Assembly: GCA_902801375.1 (NCBI GenBank)
Contig: CADCIB010000020.1
Coordinates: 1 to 51,719 of the forward strand
Direction of reading: 5' to 3'
From: an uncultured Prevotellaceae bacterium
GTDB lineage: Bacteria > Bacteroidota > Bacteroidia > Bacteroidales > Bacteroidaceae
DNA length: 51,719 nucleotides
Shown in pieces: positions 42,221-50,448 of the stretch. Each line of letters opens with the position of its first letter. Position 1 is the first letter of the stretch. The notes under the pieces were generated by a model. That model was not told the DNA's origin and searched no databases. It was given only the letters and a program-made list of their open reading frames with translations. A program made the translations under genes and the position numbers.

Positions 42221-44161
42221 ATGATGAAAAAGTTATTTATGATTGCAGCATTGATGCTCCTGATGAGTGCAACAATGTATGCTCAGACCAAGAAAGTTGG
42301 TCTGCTGATAGGCAGCGAGGAAGTGAGCGCCATTGAGAGTGCCGACGAACGGGCTGCTGCCGAGTGGTTCCAATCCACTTATCCCGAAGGCGTCATCGTG
42401 ACTCCTGAAACGCTAAGCGAGATTGCCAACCTTTCTACCTTGTGGGTTGCCATCGACCGCATAGGCATCCCTGCAGGTTGGACAAACCTGCCCGAAGGTT
42501 TTCGTACCAATGACGTGATCAACGCCCTGGCAAAGCATGTGAAGGCTGGCGGTTCGTTGTTACTCACCAACCACGCCACTCAGCTTACCGTTCCGATTGG
42601 CCGTATCGATGCCGCCTATGCACCCAATATCTTTGGAAGTGGCGAAGGTGGTGACAACTCAGACACATGGGGTGTACATCCCGTTATCGGCAATGCAGAG
42701 GCTGGAGATGTCTACGACCATGTCAATCATCCCATTTATGATGGTATGACCTATTATGCTGACCTGTTTGCAGGTATCTATTGTTTCGAGAGCGCCGGCA
42801 TCAAGGGCGACCACAACTGCATGTGGGACCTCAACGCCTATGGTCTGGTTCCGAATCCCAACACAGTGAAGGCTTGGGAAGATGCCACCAACAGCACCGT
42901 GCTGGGCACTTGGAATCATGTGGTGGACTATTGCTGCGCAGGTATCGTAGACTTCAACCCGACCACCACCATCGCCGGCAGGATCCTGGCTGTGGGTCTG
43001 GCTTCCTACGAATGGGACTTGGCTGGAGGCATCAATGAATACGCCGACCAGCTGCAGCTCTTCACACAGAACAGCCTGAACTATCTGTTGAACAACACGG
43101 AGAAAGACTTCAACTATGTTGACCCCGACGATCCCATCGACGTACCAACCGACGATGAAGCCACAGAACCCATGGCTGCTGTAGAAGGTACGGTAGGCTT
43201 GCTCATTGGATTCGACAATGTGTCGAACATCTTCGATGACGACGAGTTGGCTGCAGCCGAATGGTTTGAGAAAACTTTTGCCGATGGAATCATCATCACG
43301 CCTTCCACGCTCGACGACATGGCGAAAGTGAACACCCTCTGGGTTCCCATCGACCGCGAAGGTATTGAAATAGGCGCCTTCAACCTGCCTGAACCTTTCT
43401 GCGACGGCGATGTGGCACAGGCCATTGCCAACCACGTAAAAGAAGGCGGTTCGCTCCTGCTGACGAACCACGCCACACAGCTTGTATCGGCCATCGGACG
43501 TATTGACGAGAAGTTTGCTCCGAACATCTTTGGCGCTGGCACTGGTGGCGACAACGGCGACGTCTGGGGTGTGAACGCTCAGATTGGCATCACCCAAGAC
43601 GAACCCTACGACCACTCCAGTCACGACATCTTCACAGGACTGGCCAAGAACAACACCTTGTATGCCGACCACTCGTTCTTCCCCTTGCAGGGAGCCGGGT
43701 GGAAAGAGGACCACAACTGCAAGTGGGACTTCAATGCCGAGGCCTATGGTCTTGAAGATACTCCCAACAAGCTGGCCAACTTCGAACAGAAGACCACATC
43801 GGTTGTCTTGGGCGCATGGCAGCATGTAACCGACTATGCTTGTGCCGGACTCATCGAATTCCTGCCTGTCGGCGATTTCAAGGGAACAGTGATTGCCAAC
43901 GGTCTGGCAGCCTATGAGTGGAGCCAGAACAGCGGTGAGAATGCCTATCAGGTGAACATGGAGTATCTGACGTGGAACTGCCTGAACTACCTCAACGGCA
44001 AGTCGGTGAAGACCATCGACGCCACAGGCATCCACACCTTTGAGCATCATGCAGTTTCGCAGCATCAACAGATCTACGACCTCCAAGGTCGTGCCGTCAA
44101 ACAGTCGGCAGCTGTAAAAGGATTGTATATTCAGGGTAACAAGAAGTTTGCGATTAAATAA
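42221..44161 (+). CDS. Secreted protein with two DUF4960 domains and T9SS-like tail
   Basis: A 646-residue protein with signal peptide (M-M-K-K-L-F-M-I-A-A-L-M-L-L-M-S-A-T-M-Y-A). The first DUF4960-type domain begins at residue 26 (V-G-L-L-I-G) and the second at 325 (V-G-L-L-I-G-F). They are joined by an acidic linker (D-P-D-D-P-I-D-V-P-T-D-D-E). Both keep L-L-L-T-N-H-A-T-Q-L, W-G-V and H-V-[VT]-D-Y-[CA]-C-A-G. The first closely resembles the copies in the preceding lipoprotein; the second is diverged. The C-terminus (I-Y-D-L-Q-G-R-A-V...K-G-L-Y-I-Q-G) is T9SS-like, so this copy is probably released or attached by T9SS rather than lipid-anchored. A fructan-binding role is inferred from context; no catalytic residues are recognised. 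Confidence 0.85.
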   Translation: MMKKLFMIAALMLLMSATMYAQTKKVGLLIGSEEVSAIESADERAAAEWFQSTYPEGVIVTPETLSEIANLSTLWVAIDRIGIPAGWTNLPEGFRTNDVINALAKHVKAGGSLLLTNHATQLTVPIGRIDAAYAPNIFGSGEGGDNSDTWGVHPVIGNAEAGDVYDHVNHPIYDGMTYYADLFAGIYCFESAGIKGDHNCMWDLNAYGLVPNPNTVKAWEDATNSTVLGTWNHVVDYCCAGIVDFNPTTTIAGRILAVGLASYEWDLAGGINEYADQLQLFTQNSLNYLLNNTEKDFNYVDPDDPIDVPTDDEATEPMAAVEGTVGLLIGFDNVSNIFDDDELAAAEWFEKTFADGIIITPSTLDDMAKVNTLWVPIDREGIEIGAFNLPEPFCDGDVAQAIANHVKEGGSLLLTNHATQLVSAIGRIDEKFAPNIFGAGTGGDNGDVWGVNAQIGITQDEPYDHSSHDIFTGLAKNNTLYADHSFFPLQGAGWKEDHNCKWDFNAEAYGLEDTPNKLANFEQKTTSVVLGAWQHVTDYACAGLIEFLPVGDFKGTVIANGLAAYEWSQNSGENAYQVNMEYLTWNCLNYLNGKSVKTIDATGIHTFEHHAVSQHQQIYDLQGRAVKQSAAVKGLYIQGNKKFAIK

Positions 44162-44191
44162 AGGTTAGTATTTAGGATTGCAAAAAGAAGA

Positions 44192-44218
44192 GGGGGAAGG
44201 CAGCAAAGTCCTTTCCCC
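44192..44218 (+). terminator. Weak hairpin between DUF4960 gene and GH32 gene
   Basis: GGGGGAAGG pairs with CCTTTCCCC with one bulge. There is no clear T-run after it, so it may only attenuate transcription. It separates the susCD-led unit from the independently promoted GH32 gene. Confidence 0.35.
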
Positions 44219-44232
44219 ATCTTCGTTCCTTT

Positions 44233-44260
44233 ATCAAAGATGTTGCTTGGAACGATTGTT
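44233..44260 (+). promoter_or_regulatory. Candidate PUL operator upstream of the LamG-GH32 gene
   Basis: ATCAAAGATGTTGC...AACGATTGTT matches the susC-upstream block at 36713-36741 in both halves. The right half begins at 44251, 56 bases before the -7 box at 44307, exactly the spacing seen at susC. Confidence 0.65.
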
Positions 44261-44306
44261 TGCAACTTTTGCAACATATTTGATAGCTGTTTTGTCAGAA
44301 TATGCC

Positions 44307-44314
44307 TATCTTTG
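44307..44314 (+). promoter_or_regulatory. -7 box (TATCTTTG) for the LamG-GH32 gene
   Basis: TATCTTTG matches TAnnTTTG and lies 28 bases before the ATG at 44342. It supports that start over the in-frame codon at 44240, which precedes the promoter. Confidence 0.65.
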
Positions 44315-44341
44315 CATCAGAAATCAACAATTAGGAAAAAT

Positions 44342-46681
44342 ATGAAACTGAAAAAACTACTTCTCATGGCTTTGGGCGCACAGGCTGGCATGGCTGCCTA
44401 TGCTCAAAATGCCGTGGCGCATTTCGATATGTCGCTCCGGAATGGGAGTATTGTGGAAAGTGTCGCTAACAATGCCTACACGGTCCACTCCGAACTGCCC
44501 GCATGCAATGGCACAGGGCTCGACGGCGAAGCGCTCCGATTCGACGGTTATTCTAACTATGTGCGGGCCGCAGTGCCTGTGTCCTCACTGAGCACAGAGG
44601 CACTGACCATGAACGTGTGTCTGGCAGCAGAGAGTTATCCCATGATGCAGGTCGACGTAGCAGAGGCCACACCTACATATGCCACCATCTGTGGAAACCT
44701 GGACGAAACGAACAAGAAAGGCTTCGCGCTTCAACTGTCGTCGCAGGGCGACCTGCGCTTGCAGGTGGCGGTGGCTTATGGCAATGGCTACCTCATTGTG
44801 GTGGACGGCAACAAGAAACTGGAGCGCGGCCGTTGGAACAACGTGACGATGACGTTCGACAAGGCTGGCAATGCCGTCACGCTCTGTCTGAATGGCGAGG
44901 CTATTGGCACAAAGCGTGTCAACAAGTGCGCATTGCTTCATGGCGACACCGACTTCTATATCGGAAAGGATGCGAGCGACAAAAAGTTCGGCCCGTTCCT
45001 CATCAACACCTTCTGCGGTCTGATCGACGACATCATTCTCTACAACGAGCTGTTGGATAATAACCATTGGGCAATGGCTGATGAGCAAAGGCCTGACTTC
45101 AACTACCCCGACGAGCGCTATGCTGAGAATCTTTGGCGACCTCAGTTCCACGCCATGCCTTCGGGCAGCTGGACCAACGAGAGCCACGGCATGGCCTTCA
45201 GCGACGGACGCTGGCATGTGTTCTTCCAGAAGAACGCCAATGGGCCGTATATGTCGCGACTCCACTGGGGACATATCTCTTCAGACAATCTCTACGACTG
45301 GCGCGACGAGTCGATAGCCATCGCTCCTGGCGAGAGCTACGACTTGAAAGGTTGTTGGAGCGGATGTGTCTACGACGACGGGGGTACGCCAACCATCCTC
45401 TATACGGCAGTCGACAATGCCAAGGCAACCATCGCGCAGGCAAAAGCGACGGACTCCAGCCTGCAAGACTGGGAGAAGCAAGGCATCGTTATTAACGGAA
45501 AGCCTGCCGGCCTGTCCGACGATTTCCGCGACCCCTATTTCTTTACTGCCAATGGTGAGAAATACATCATCGTGGGAACGAGCAAAAATGGGATTGGTGC
45601 CTGCACGCTTCACAAATATCAGGGCGGAATGTGGACCAACGACGGTACGATTTTCTTTCAGGGAGGAAGTGCCACACAGCATGGTACGTTCTGGGAAATG
45701 CCCAACCTGACCAACATGGGCAACGGCAAATGGCTCTTCTCCTGCACACCGCTCAACACGGCATCGGGTGTCAGGACGCTGTGCTGGGTCGGAACGATAG
45801 GCACCGACGGCAAGTTCTCGCCCGACGGCAACGGCATGCAGTATCTTGAGATGGGCGGCATCAGTCGCGACGGCTTTGGACTGCTCTCGCCCACAATCTG
45901 TCAGAAGGATGGGAAAACGCTGCTCTTAGGTATTGTTCCCGACAAGCTGCCCACTGAACAGAACTTCAGAATGGGCTGGGCTCACAACTTCTCGTTGCCG
46001 CGCGAGCTGTCGTTAGACGACAATGGACAGATTCTCCAGAAGCCTTATGGCGGGCTCACCGCAATGCGCTCATCTACGTCTTTCGCCCAAGAGCAGACGC
46101 TCATGGGTGTACAGTCGCTCAGTCCGGTCAGCGGCCGCCAGATAGAAATGACGGGTGAGTTCACCGTAGGCAATTCAGGGCAGTGTGGCTTCCGATTCTT
46201 GAAGAACGGCAACAAGCAGGTGACGCTCTCTTACGACGTTGCGACCGGTATGCTGACGCTCAACATGGTTTCGATTGACCGGGTTTCTACCGACAACGGA
46301 GTTTGGTCAGCTGCATTGCCACAAAAGATTGCCAATGGAGAGAAGCTGAAACTCCACGTCTTCTTCGACGGCTCAATAGCCGATATCTTCGTCTGCGACC
46401 GCTGGGCTTTCAGCACCCGCATCTTCCCTACCGACGAGGATGCTGTCAACGCAGAGGTCTATACCACGTCATCAATGCCCGTGAAAGTCAACGCATGGAA
46501 ACTCACCAAAGAAGGTGGTGCGGCAACCTCCATCCGCCCTACAGTCCCGTATGATGCTGTATCACAGCATCCAAACACCCCCATCTACGACCTACAGGGG
46601 CGCTGCATCAGCGACCTCGCTCCCCAGGGAAAGGGCATCATCATCCAAAACGGAAGGAAAGTAATCTGCAATAAACACTGA
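44342..46681 (+). CDS. Secreted LamG-GH32-type protein with T9SS-like tail; nucleophile position is Glu
   Basis: A 779-residue protein with signal peptide (M-K-L-K-K-L-L-L-M-A-L-G-A-Q-A-G-M-A-A-Y-A). Residues about 22-235 are a LamG/concanavalin-like jelly roll. A GH32 five-blade propeller and C-terminal beta-sandwich follow. Conserved points are W-T-N-E-S-H-G (Glu280, where GH32 normally has the nucleophile Asp in W-M-N-D-P-N-G), R-D-P at 396-398, and W-E-M-P (Glu452, the acid/base position usually E-C-P). The end I-Y-D-L-Q-G-R-C-I...G-K-G-I-I-I-Q is T9SS-like. It probably acts on fructan at the cell surface, or has become a binding protein. It has its own promoter with the shared operator. 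The DUF1573 gene follows in the same frame three codons after the stop. Confidence 0.87.
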   Translation: MKLKKLLLMALGAQAGMAAYAQNAVAHFDMSLRNGSIVESVANNAYTVHSELPACNGTGLDGEALRFDGYSNYVRAAVPVSSLSTEALTMNVCLAAESYPMMQVDVAEATPTYATICGNLDETNKKGFALQLSSQGDLRLQVAVAYGNGYLIVVDGNKKLERGRWNNVTMTFDKAGNAVTLCLNGEAIGTKRVNKCALLHGDTDFYIGKDASDKKFGPFLINTFCGLIDDIILYNELLDNNHWAMADEQRPDFNYPDERYAENLWRPQFHAMPSGSWTNESHGMAFSDGRWHVFFQKNANGPYMSRLHWGHISSDNLYDWRDESIAIAPGESYDLKGCWSGCVYDDGGTPTILYTAVDNAKATIAQAKATDSSLQDWEKQGIVINGKPAGLSDDFRDPYFFTANGEKYIIVGTSKNGIGACTLHKYQGGMWTNDGTIFFQGGSATQHGTFWEMPNLTNMGNGKWLFSCTPLNTASGVRTLCWVGTIGTDGKFSPDGNGMQYLEMGGISRDGFGLLSPTICQKDGKTLLLGIVPDKLPTEQNFRMGWAHNFSLPRELSLDDNGQILQKPYGGLTAMRSSTSFAQEQTLMGVQSLSPVSGRQIEMTGEFTVGNSGQCGFRFLKNGNKQVTLSYDVATGMLTLNMVSIDRVSTDNGVWSAALPQKIANGEKLKLHVFFDGSIADIFVCDRWAFSTRIFPTDEDAVNAEVYTTSSMPVKVNAWKLTKEGGAATSIRPTVPYDAVSQHPNTPIYDLQGRCISDLAPQGKGIIIQNGRKVICNKH

Positions 46682-46690
46682 GCAAACGAC

Positions 46691-47374
46691 ATGATGATTT
46701 TCGCTGCTGATACGCTCATTGCCATAGGGCTTTCTACCATTTCCCTTGGCACCATCCAAGAAGCCGATGGCGTGCAAGAGCACCTTTTCTGCCTGCGCAA
46801 TGCTGGCACAGTGGCCGTCAGACTGACGGAGGGCTACAGCTCGTGCCACTGCACCACCGTCGTCTTCGATAAGAATGCCACCATCCTGCCTGGCGACAGC
46901 ACCCATGTGACACTTCGCTTCAATCCGCAAGGCAAGGGTGGTGACTTCTATGAGAGCGGCACCCTCAGGTATGAGGTGGAAGGGAAGGCGAGCGGAGAGA
47001 GAAAAGCCATTACCATGGCAATGGAAGGCACGTGCATCACCTCAGAGGAAACCCTCCTGAGACAGTTCCCCGTGCGCATTAACGACTCCATCCGGCTCTC
47101 TACCGACCGTTTCGACCTCGGATTCATGAATATCGGAGAGACCAAGGAGCGAAACGTCGTGGTGCTCTTTCGCAGCGAAGGCGATCGGCAGGAATGCATA
47201 CCCATCACATTCACCGTCGATGAGCAGACGCCCAAGGGGCTGCAGCACATTCCGTATTTAATCGGCTACCTCTCTCCAGAAGAAAAAAGTATTCTTGCTC
47301 CCCGCTCCTCCCTCCCCGCTCCTCGAGAAAATGTCACCCCCATTTACGTCACCCTTGATGTCTTTATTAGATAA
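46691..47374 (+). CDS. DUF1573-domain protein without a visible signal peptide
   Basis: A 227-residue protein with two immunoglobulin-like DUF1573-type segments. The first has the hallmark I-S-L-G-T-I...L-R-N-A-G-T...S-S-C-H-C-T-T; the second F-D-L-G-F-M-N-I-G-E-T-K-E-R-N-V-V. Such proteins in Bacteroidota are normally exported, but here the first residues (M-M-I-F-A-A-D-T-L-I) already run into the domain. The ATG lies in the same frame as the preceding GH32 gene, separated only by its TGA and three codons. Near the end, A-P-R-S-S-L-P-A-P-R is encoded by a 14-bp-period DNA repeat. Role in the fructan locus unknown. Confidence 0.72.
   Translation: MMIFAADTLIAIGLSTISLGTIQEADGVQEHLFCLRNAGTVAVRLTEGYSSCHCTTVVFDKNATILPGDSTHVTLRFNPQGKGGDFYESGTLRYEVEGKASGERKAITMAMEGTCITSEETLLRQFPVRINDSIRLSTDRFDLGFMNIGETKERNVVVLFRSEGDRQECIPITFTVDEQTPKGLQHIPYLIGYLSPEEKSILAPRSSLPAPRENVTPIYVTLDVFIR
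47298..47324 (+). repeat. Short tandem repeat (CTCCCCGCTCCTC x2) inside the DUF1573 gene
   Basis: The 13-base word CTCCCCGCTCCTC occurs at 47298-47310 and again at 47312-47324. It is translated as proline/serine-rich residues between the second domain and the final strand. It appears to be an inserted low-complexity repeat that kept the frame. Confidence 0.6.
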
Positions 47375-47443
47375 AATTGTTGCAATGTACTTTTTTTTAT
47401 AACTTTTGTATCATAATTGTTAGGACATTCAAAAGAAAATGAG

Positions 47444-47451
47444 TACTTTTG
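47444..47451 (+). promoter_or_regulatory. -7 box (TACTTTTG) for the periplasmic GH32 operon
   Basis: TACTTTTG matches TAnnTTTG, 44 bases before the GH32 start. ATCATAATTGTTAG at 47410-47423 resembles the left half of the shared PUL operator, but no right half follows. Confidence 0.5.
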
Positions 47452-47494
47452 CGGATGAAATTATTAACATCATCATTTCATACTACTAATAAGC

Positions 47495-49183
47495 ATGAAC
47501 AAATTATTAACACTGCTGGCGGCCATCCTTCTGGCTACGCCAATGAAAGCGCAAAATCCCATGGTCCTGGGCGACAACCATGCCATGCTGAGTGTCAAAC
47601 ACAACGCCAACGTACTGCTCCTGCCCGTAGAGGAAAAGGAAGAGAATGCCCACATCACCGTCATCGACCAACGCAATGAGGCTGTTAAGCATTTCAACAT
47701 CCGCCTCGCCGTGGACAAAGTCGACTATTACGTGCCGCTGGAAATCAATGGCAAGAATGGAACCAACACCGGCGATGCACAACTCTTAGACATTGTCTTC
47801 CATGGCGACCGCCGCACGAAAGGTGCCATCAAAGACTTTGCCTGCTGGCGCGAGATTAAGTATGTCGATGCCTTCGACACCACCAACCGCGAACAATTCC
47901 GCCCGCTCTACCACCACACGCCGCTCTATGGCTGGATGAACGACCCCAACGGCATGTTCTACAAAGATGGTGTGTGGCACCTCTACTACCAGTTCAACCC
48001 CTATGGTTCGCAGTGGGAGAACATGACGTGGGGACACTCCACCTCTCGCGACCTCATCCACTGGGAAGCACAGCCGATGGCCATCGAGGCCGATGCCCTG
48101 GGTGCCATCTTCAGCGGATCGTGCGTCACCAACGGCAACGAGGTTGTGGCCTTCTACACTTCGGCCGGACAGCACCAGACGCAGTCGATGGCCGTGTCGA
48201 AAGACAACGGACTGACTTTCCAAAAATACAGCGGCAACCCCATCCTCACCAGCGACGTGCCTGACTTCCGCGATCCGAAAGCGTTCTGGAACGAAGATAT
48301 CAAGGCTTGGAACCTCATCCTCGCAGCAGGACAGGAGATGCGCATCTACTCGTCGAAAGACCTCAAGGAGTGGAAATACGAATCGTCGTTCGGACTGGAG
48401 TACGGCAACCACGGCGGCGTATGGGAGTGCCCCGACTTGTTTGAACTTGGTGTCAAGGGTGAGCGCAAATGGGTGCTCCTCTGCAACATCAACCCCGGTG
48501 GCCCCTTTGGCGGCTCAGCCACACAGTATTTTGTAGGACAGTTCGACGGACATAAATTCACCTGCGAGTCGATGCCAAAAGTGACGAAATGGCTCGACTA
48601 TGGCAAGGACCACTATGCCACCGTATCGTTCTACAATGCTCCCGACAACCGCCGCGTAGCCTTGGCATGGATGTCCAACTGGCAGTATGCCAACAATGTG
48701 CCCACCAAGCAATTCCGCTCGGCCAACTCTATCCCTCGCGACCTCGGCCTGTTCACCTGTGGCGAGGAGACCTACGTCAGCGTAGTGCCCTCACCAGAGA
48801 TGCTGGCTGTGCGTGGCGCCAAACTGAAGAAGCCGACTGAAGCCTGCGAGATTGTGGTCGACATGAAGAGCAATGCCGAGATCATCCTGTCAAACGCCAA
48901 GGGCGAACGGGTGGTGATGCGCTACGACGGCACCAACCAGACATTCTCCATGGACCGCACACAGAGCGGCAACGTCGCCTTCAGCGAGACCTTCCCCTGC
49001 ACCACAGAGGCTCCCACCTACGGCTCTATCAGACAGCTGCGCATCTTCATCGACCGCTGCAGCATCGAAGCCTTCGATGCCGAGGGAAAGATGGCCATGA
49101 CCAACCTCGTCTTCCCCTCCGAACCCTACAACACACTGAAGGTGAAGGGCGGCAAGGCTACCATCTATGCTATTGAACATTGA
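47495..49183 (+). CDS. Periplasmic GH32 fructanase/fructofuranosidase
   Basis: A 562-residue enzyme with a cleavable signal peptide (M-N-K-L-L-T-L-L-A-A-I-L-L-A-T-P-M-K-A-Q) and no lipobox or T9SS tail, so probably periplasmic. An N-terminal beta extension of about 130 residues (D-N-H-A-M-L-S-V-K) precedes the GH32 propeller. All three catalytic signatures are intact: W-M-N-D-P-N-G with nucleophile Asp150, F-R-D-P with Asp260, and E-C-P with acid/base Glu311. The C-terminal beta-sandwich ends R-C-S-I-E-A-F. It should release fructose from imported fructo-oligosaccharides. The transporter gene follows after 17 bases, implying one transcript with transporter and kinase. Confidence 0.94.
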   Translation: MNKLLTLLAAILLATPMKAQNPMVLGDNHAMLSVKHNANVLLLPVEEKEENAHITVIDQRNEAVKHFNIRLAVDKVDYYVPLEINGKNGTNTGDAQLLDIVFHGDRRTKGAIKDFACWREIKYVDAFDTTNREQFRPLYHHTPLYGWMNDPNGMFYKDGVWHLYYQFNPYGSQWENMTWGHSTSRDLIHWEAQPMAIEADALGAIFSGSCVTNGNEVVAFYTSAGQHQTQSMAVSKDNGLTFQKYSGNPILTSDVPDFRDPKAFWNEDIKAWNLILAAGQEMRIYSSKDLKEWKYESSFGLEYGNHGGVWECPDLFELGVKGERKWVLLCNINPGGPFGGSATQYFVGQFDGHKFTCESMPKVTKWLDYGKDHYATVSFYNAPDNRRVALAWMSNWQYANNVPTKQFRSANSIPRDLGLFTCGEETYVSVVPSPEMLAVRGAKLKKPTEACEIVVDMKSNAEIILSNAKGERVVMRYDGTNQTFSMDRTQSGNVAFSETFPCTTEAPTYGSIRQLRIFIDRCSIEAFDAEGKMAMTNLVFPSEPYNTLKVKGGKATIYAIEH

Positions 49184-49200
49184 TAAGAAAACTGATAATT

Positions 49201-50370
49201 ATGAAAACAAACAAGATTGCAATTGTCTCCGTGATGCTCTGCTTCTTCTGCATGGGCTTCGTGGACTTGGTGGGCACTGCCTCCAACTATGTGAAAGCCG
49301 AACAAGGCCTTACCGACACCGTAGCCAACGTGCTGCCTTCGCTCGTGTTCTTCTGGTTCCTCATCTTCAGCGTGCCGACGAGTGTGCTGATGAACAAAAT
49401 CGGGAAAAAGAACACCGTACTGCTCTCGCTGGCAGTAACGGCACTCTCACTCCTCCTTCCCATCTTCGGCAACAGCTTCCCCCTGATGCTCGTGGCCTTC
49501 TCGCTCCTGGGCATTGGCAACACGCTCATGCAGACATCGCTCAACCCGCTCATGGCATTGGTCAGCGGCGGTGAGAACCTGGCTTCGCAGCTCACCTTCG
49601 GACAATTCATCAAGGCTATCGCCTCGTTCATGGCACCGCTCATCGCAGGCTGGGGCTACAAGGCGCTCATACCCACCTTCGGCCTCGATTGGCGCATTCT
49701 CTTTGCCATCTATTTCGTGGTCAGCATCGTAGCTACACTGCTGCTCTGGACCACCAGCATCCATGAAGAGCAGAAAGCTGCCGGCGAACTGCCCGCCGTG
49801 GGCACACAGTTTGTCAACTGTTTCCGCCTGCTGGGCGTTCCCGTGGTGCTCCTCTCCTTCTTGGGCATCATGTGCCACGTGGGCATCGACGTGGGCACCA
49901 ACACCACCGCACCCAAACTGCTCATCGAACGCACAGGGATGACGCTCGACGAGGCTGGCTTCGCCACCTCGCTCTACTTCATCTTCCGTACCGTGGGTTG
50001 TCTCACTGGCTCTTACTTCCTCCGCGTACTCAAGACGCGCACCTTCTTCATCATCTCCATCTGCATGATGGCAGCTGCCATGCTCCTCATGGGCTTCGGC
50101 GATACGAAGATGCTGCTCTATGCCGGCATCGCCCTCGTGGGCTATGGCAATAGCAACGTCTTCTCCATGTGCTTTGCACAGGCTCTCACCGCCATGCCCG
50201 AGAAGCAGAACGAGGTGAGCGGACTCATGATCATGGGTCTCTTCGGCGGTACCATCTTCCCACTCCTCATGGGCTTCGCCAGCGATGCCATGGGACAGAT
50301 AGGAGCCGTACTCGTGATGGCCATCGGCGTCGTCTATCTCTTTACATATATCAAACAACTAAACAGATAA
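49201..50370 (+). CDS. MFS sugar (fructose) transporter, FucP-like
   Basis: A 389-residue inner-membrane protein with about 12 hydrophobic helices, started at the ATG at 49201; an in-frame TTG at 49180 overlaps the previous stop and is unlikely. It is of the FucP/glucose-galactose porter type (G-F-V-D-L-V-G-T-A-S-N-Y-V-K; V-L-M-N-K-I-G-K-K-N in the loop 2-3 region; N-T-L-M-Q-T-S-L-N-P-L). Position between a periplasmic GH32 and fructokinase, as with BT1758 in the B. thetaiotaomicron levan locus, makes fructose the likely substrate. Confidence 0.92.
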   Translation: MKTNKIAIVSVMLCFFCMGFVDLVGTASNYVKAEQGLTDTVANVLPSLVFFWFLIFSVPTSVLMNKIGKKNTVLLSLAVTALSLLLPIFGNSFPLMLVAFSLLGIGNTLMQTSLNPLMALVSGGENLASQLTFGQFIKAIASFMAPLIAGWGYKALIPTFGLDWRILFAIYFVVSIVATLLLWTTSIHEEQKAAGELPAVGTQFVNCFRLLGVPVVLLSFLGIMCHVGIDVGTNTTAPKLLIERTGMTLDEAGFATSLYFIFRTVGCLTGSYFLRVLKTRTFFIISICMMAAAMLLMGFGDTKMLLYAGIALVGYGNSNVFSMCFAQALTAMPEKQNEVSGLMIMGLFGGTIFPLLMGFASDAMGQIGAVLVMAIGVVYLFTYIKQLNR

Positions 50371-50448
50371 GCGAGAGCAGAACGAGATTTCTCGTTATGC
50401 CGAGCGTTTGTTTGGTCGAACCAAGTTCAACTAAAAACCGCATAAACC

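Noticed and set aside
44240-44341. Longer N-terminus for the LamG-GH32 protein
   Set aside because: It would start upstream of the -7 box at 44307-44314 and hide the clear signal peptide beginning at 44342.
49180-49203. TTG start for the MFS transporter
   Set aside because: It overlaps the previous stop codon and adds seven residues before the natural ATG at 49201, which has the normal start of the first membrane helix.
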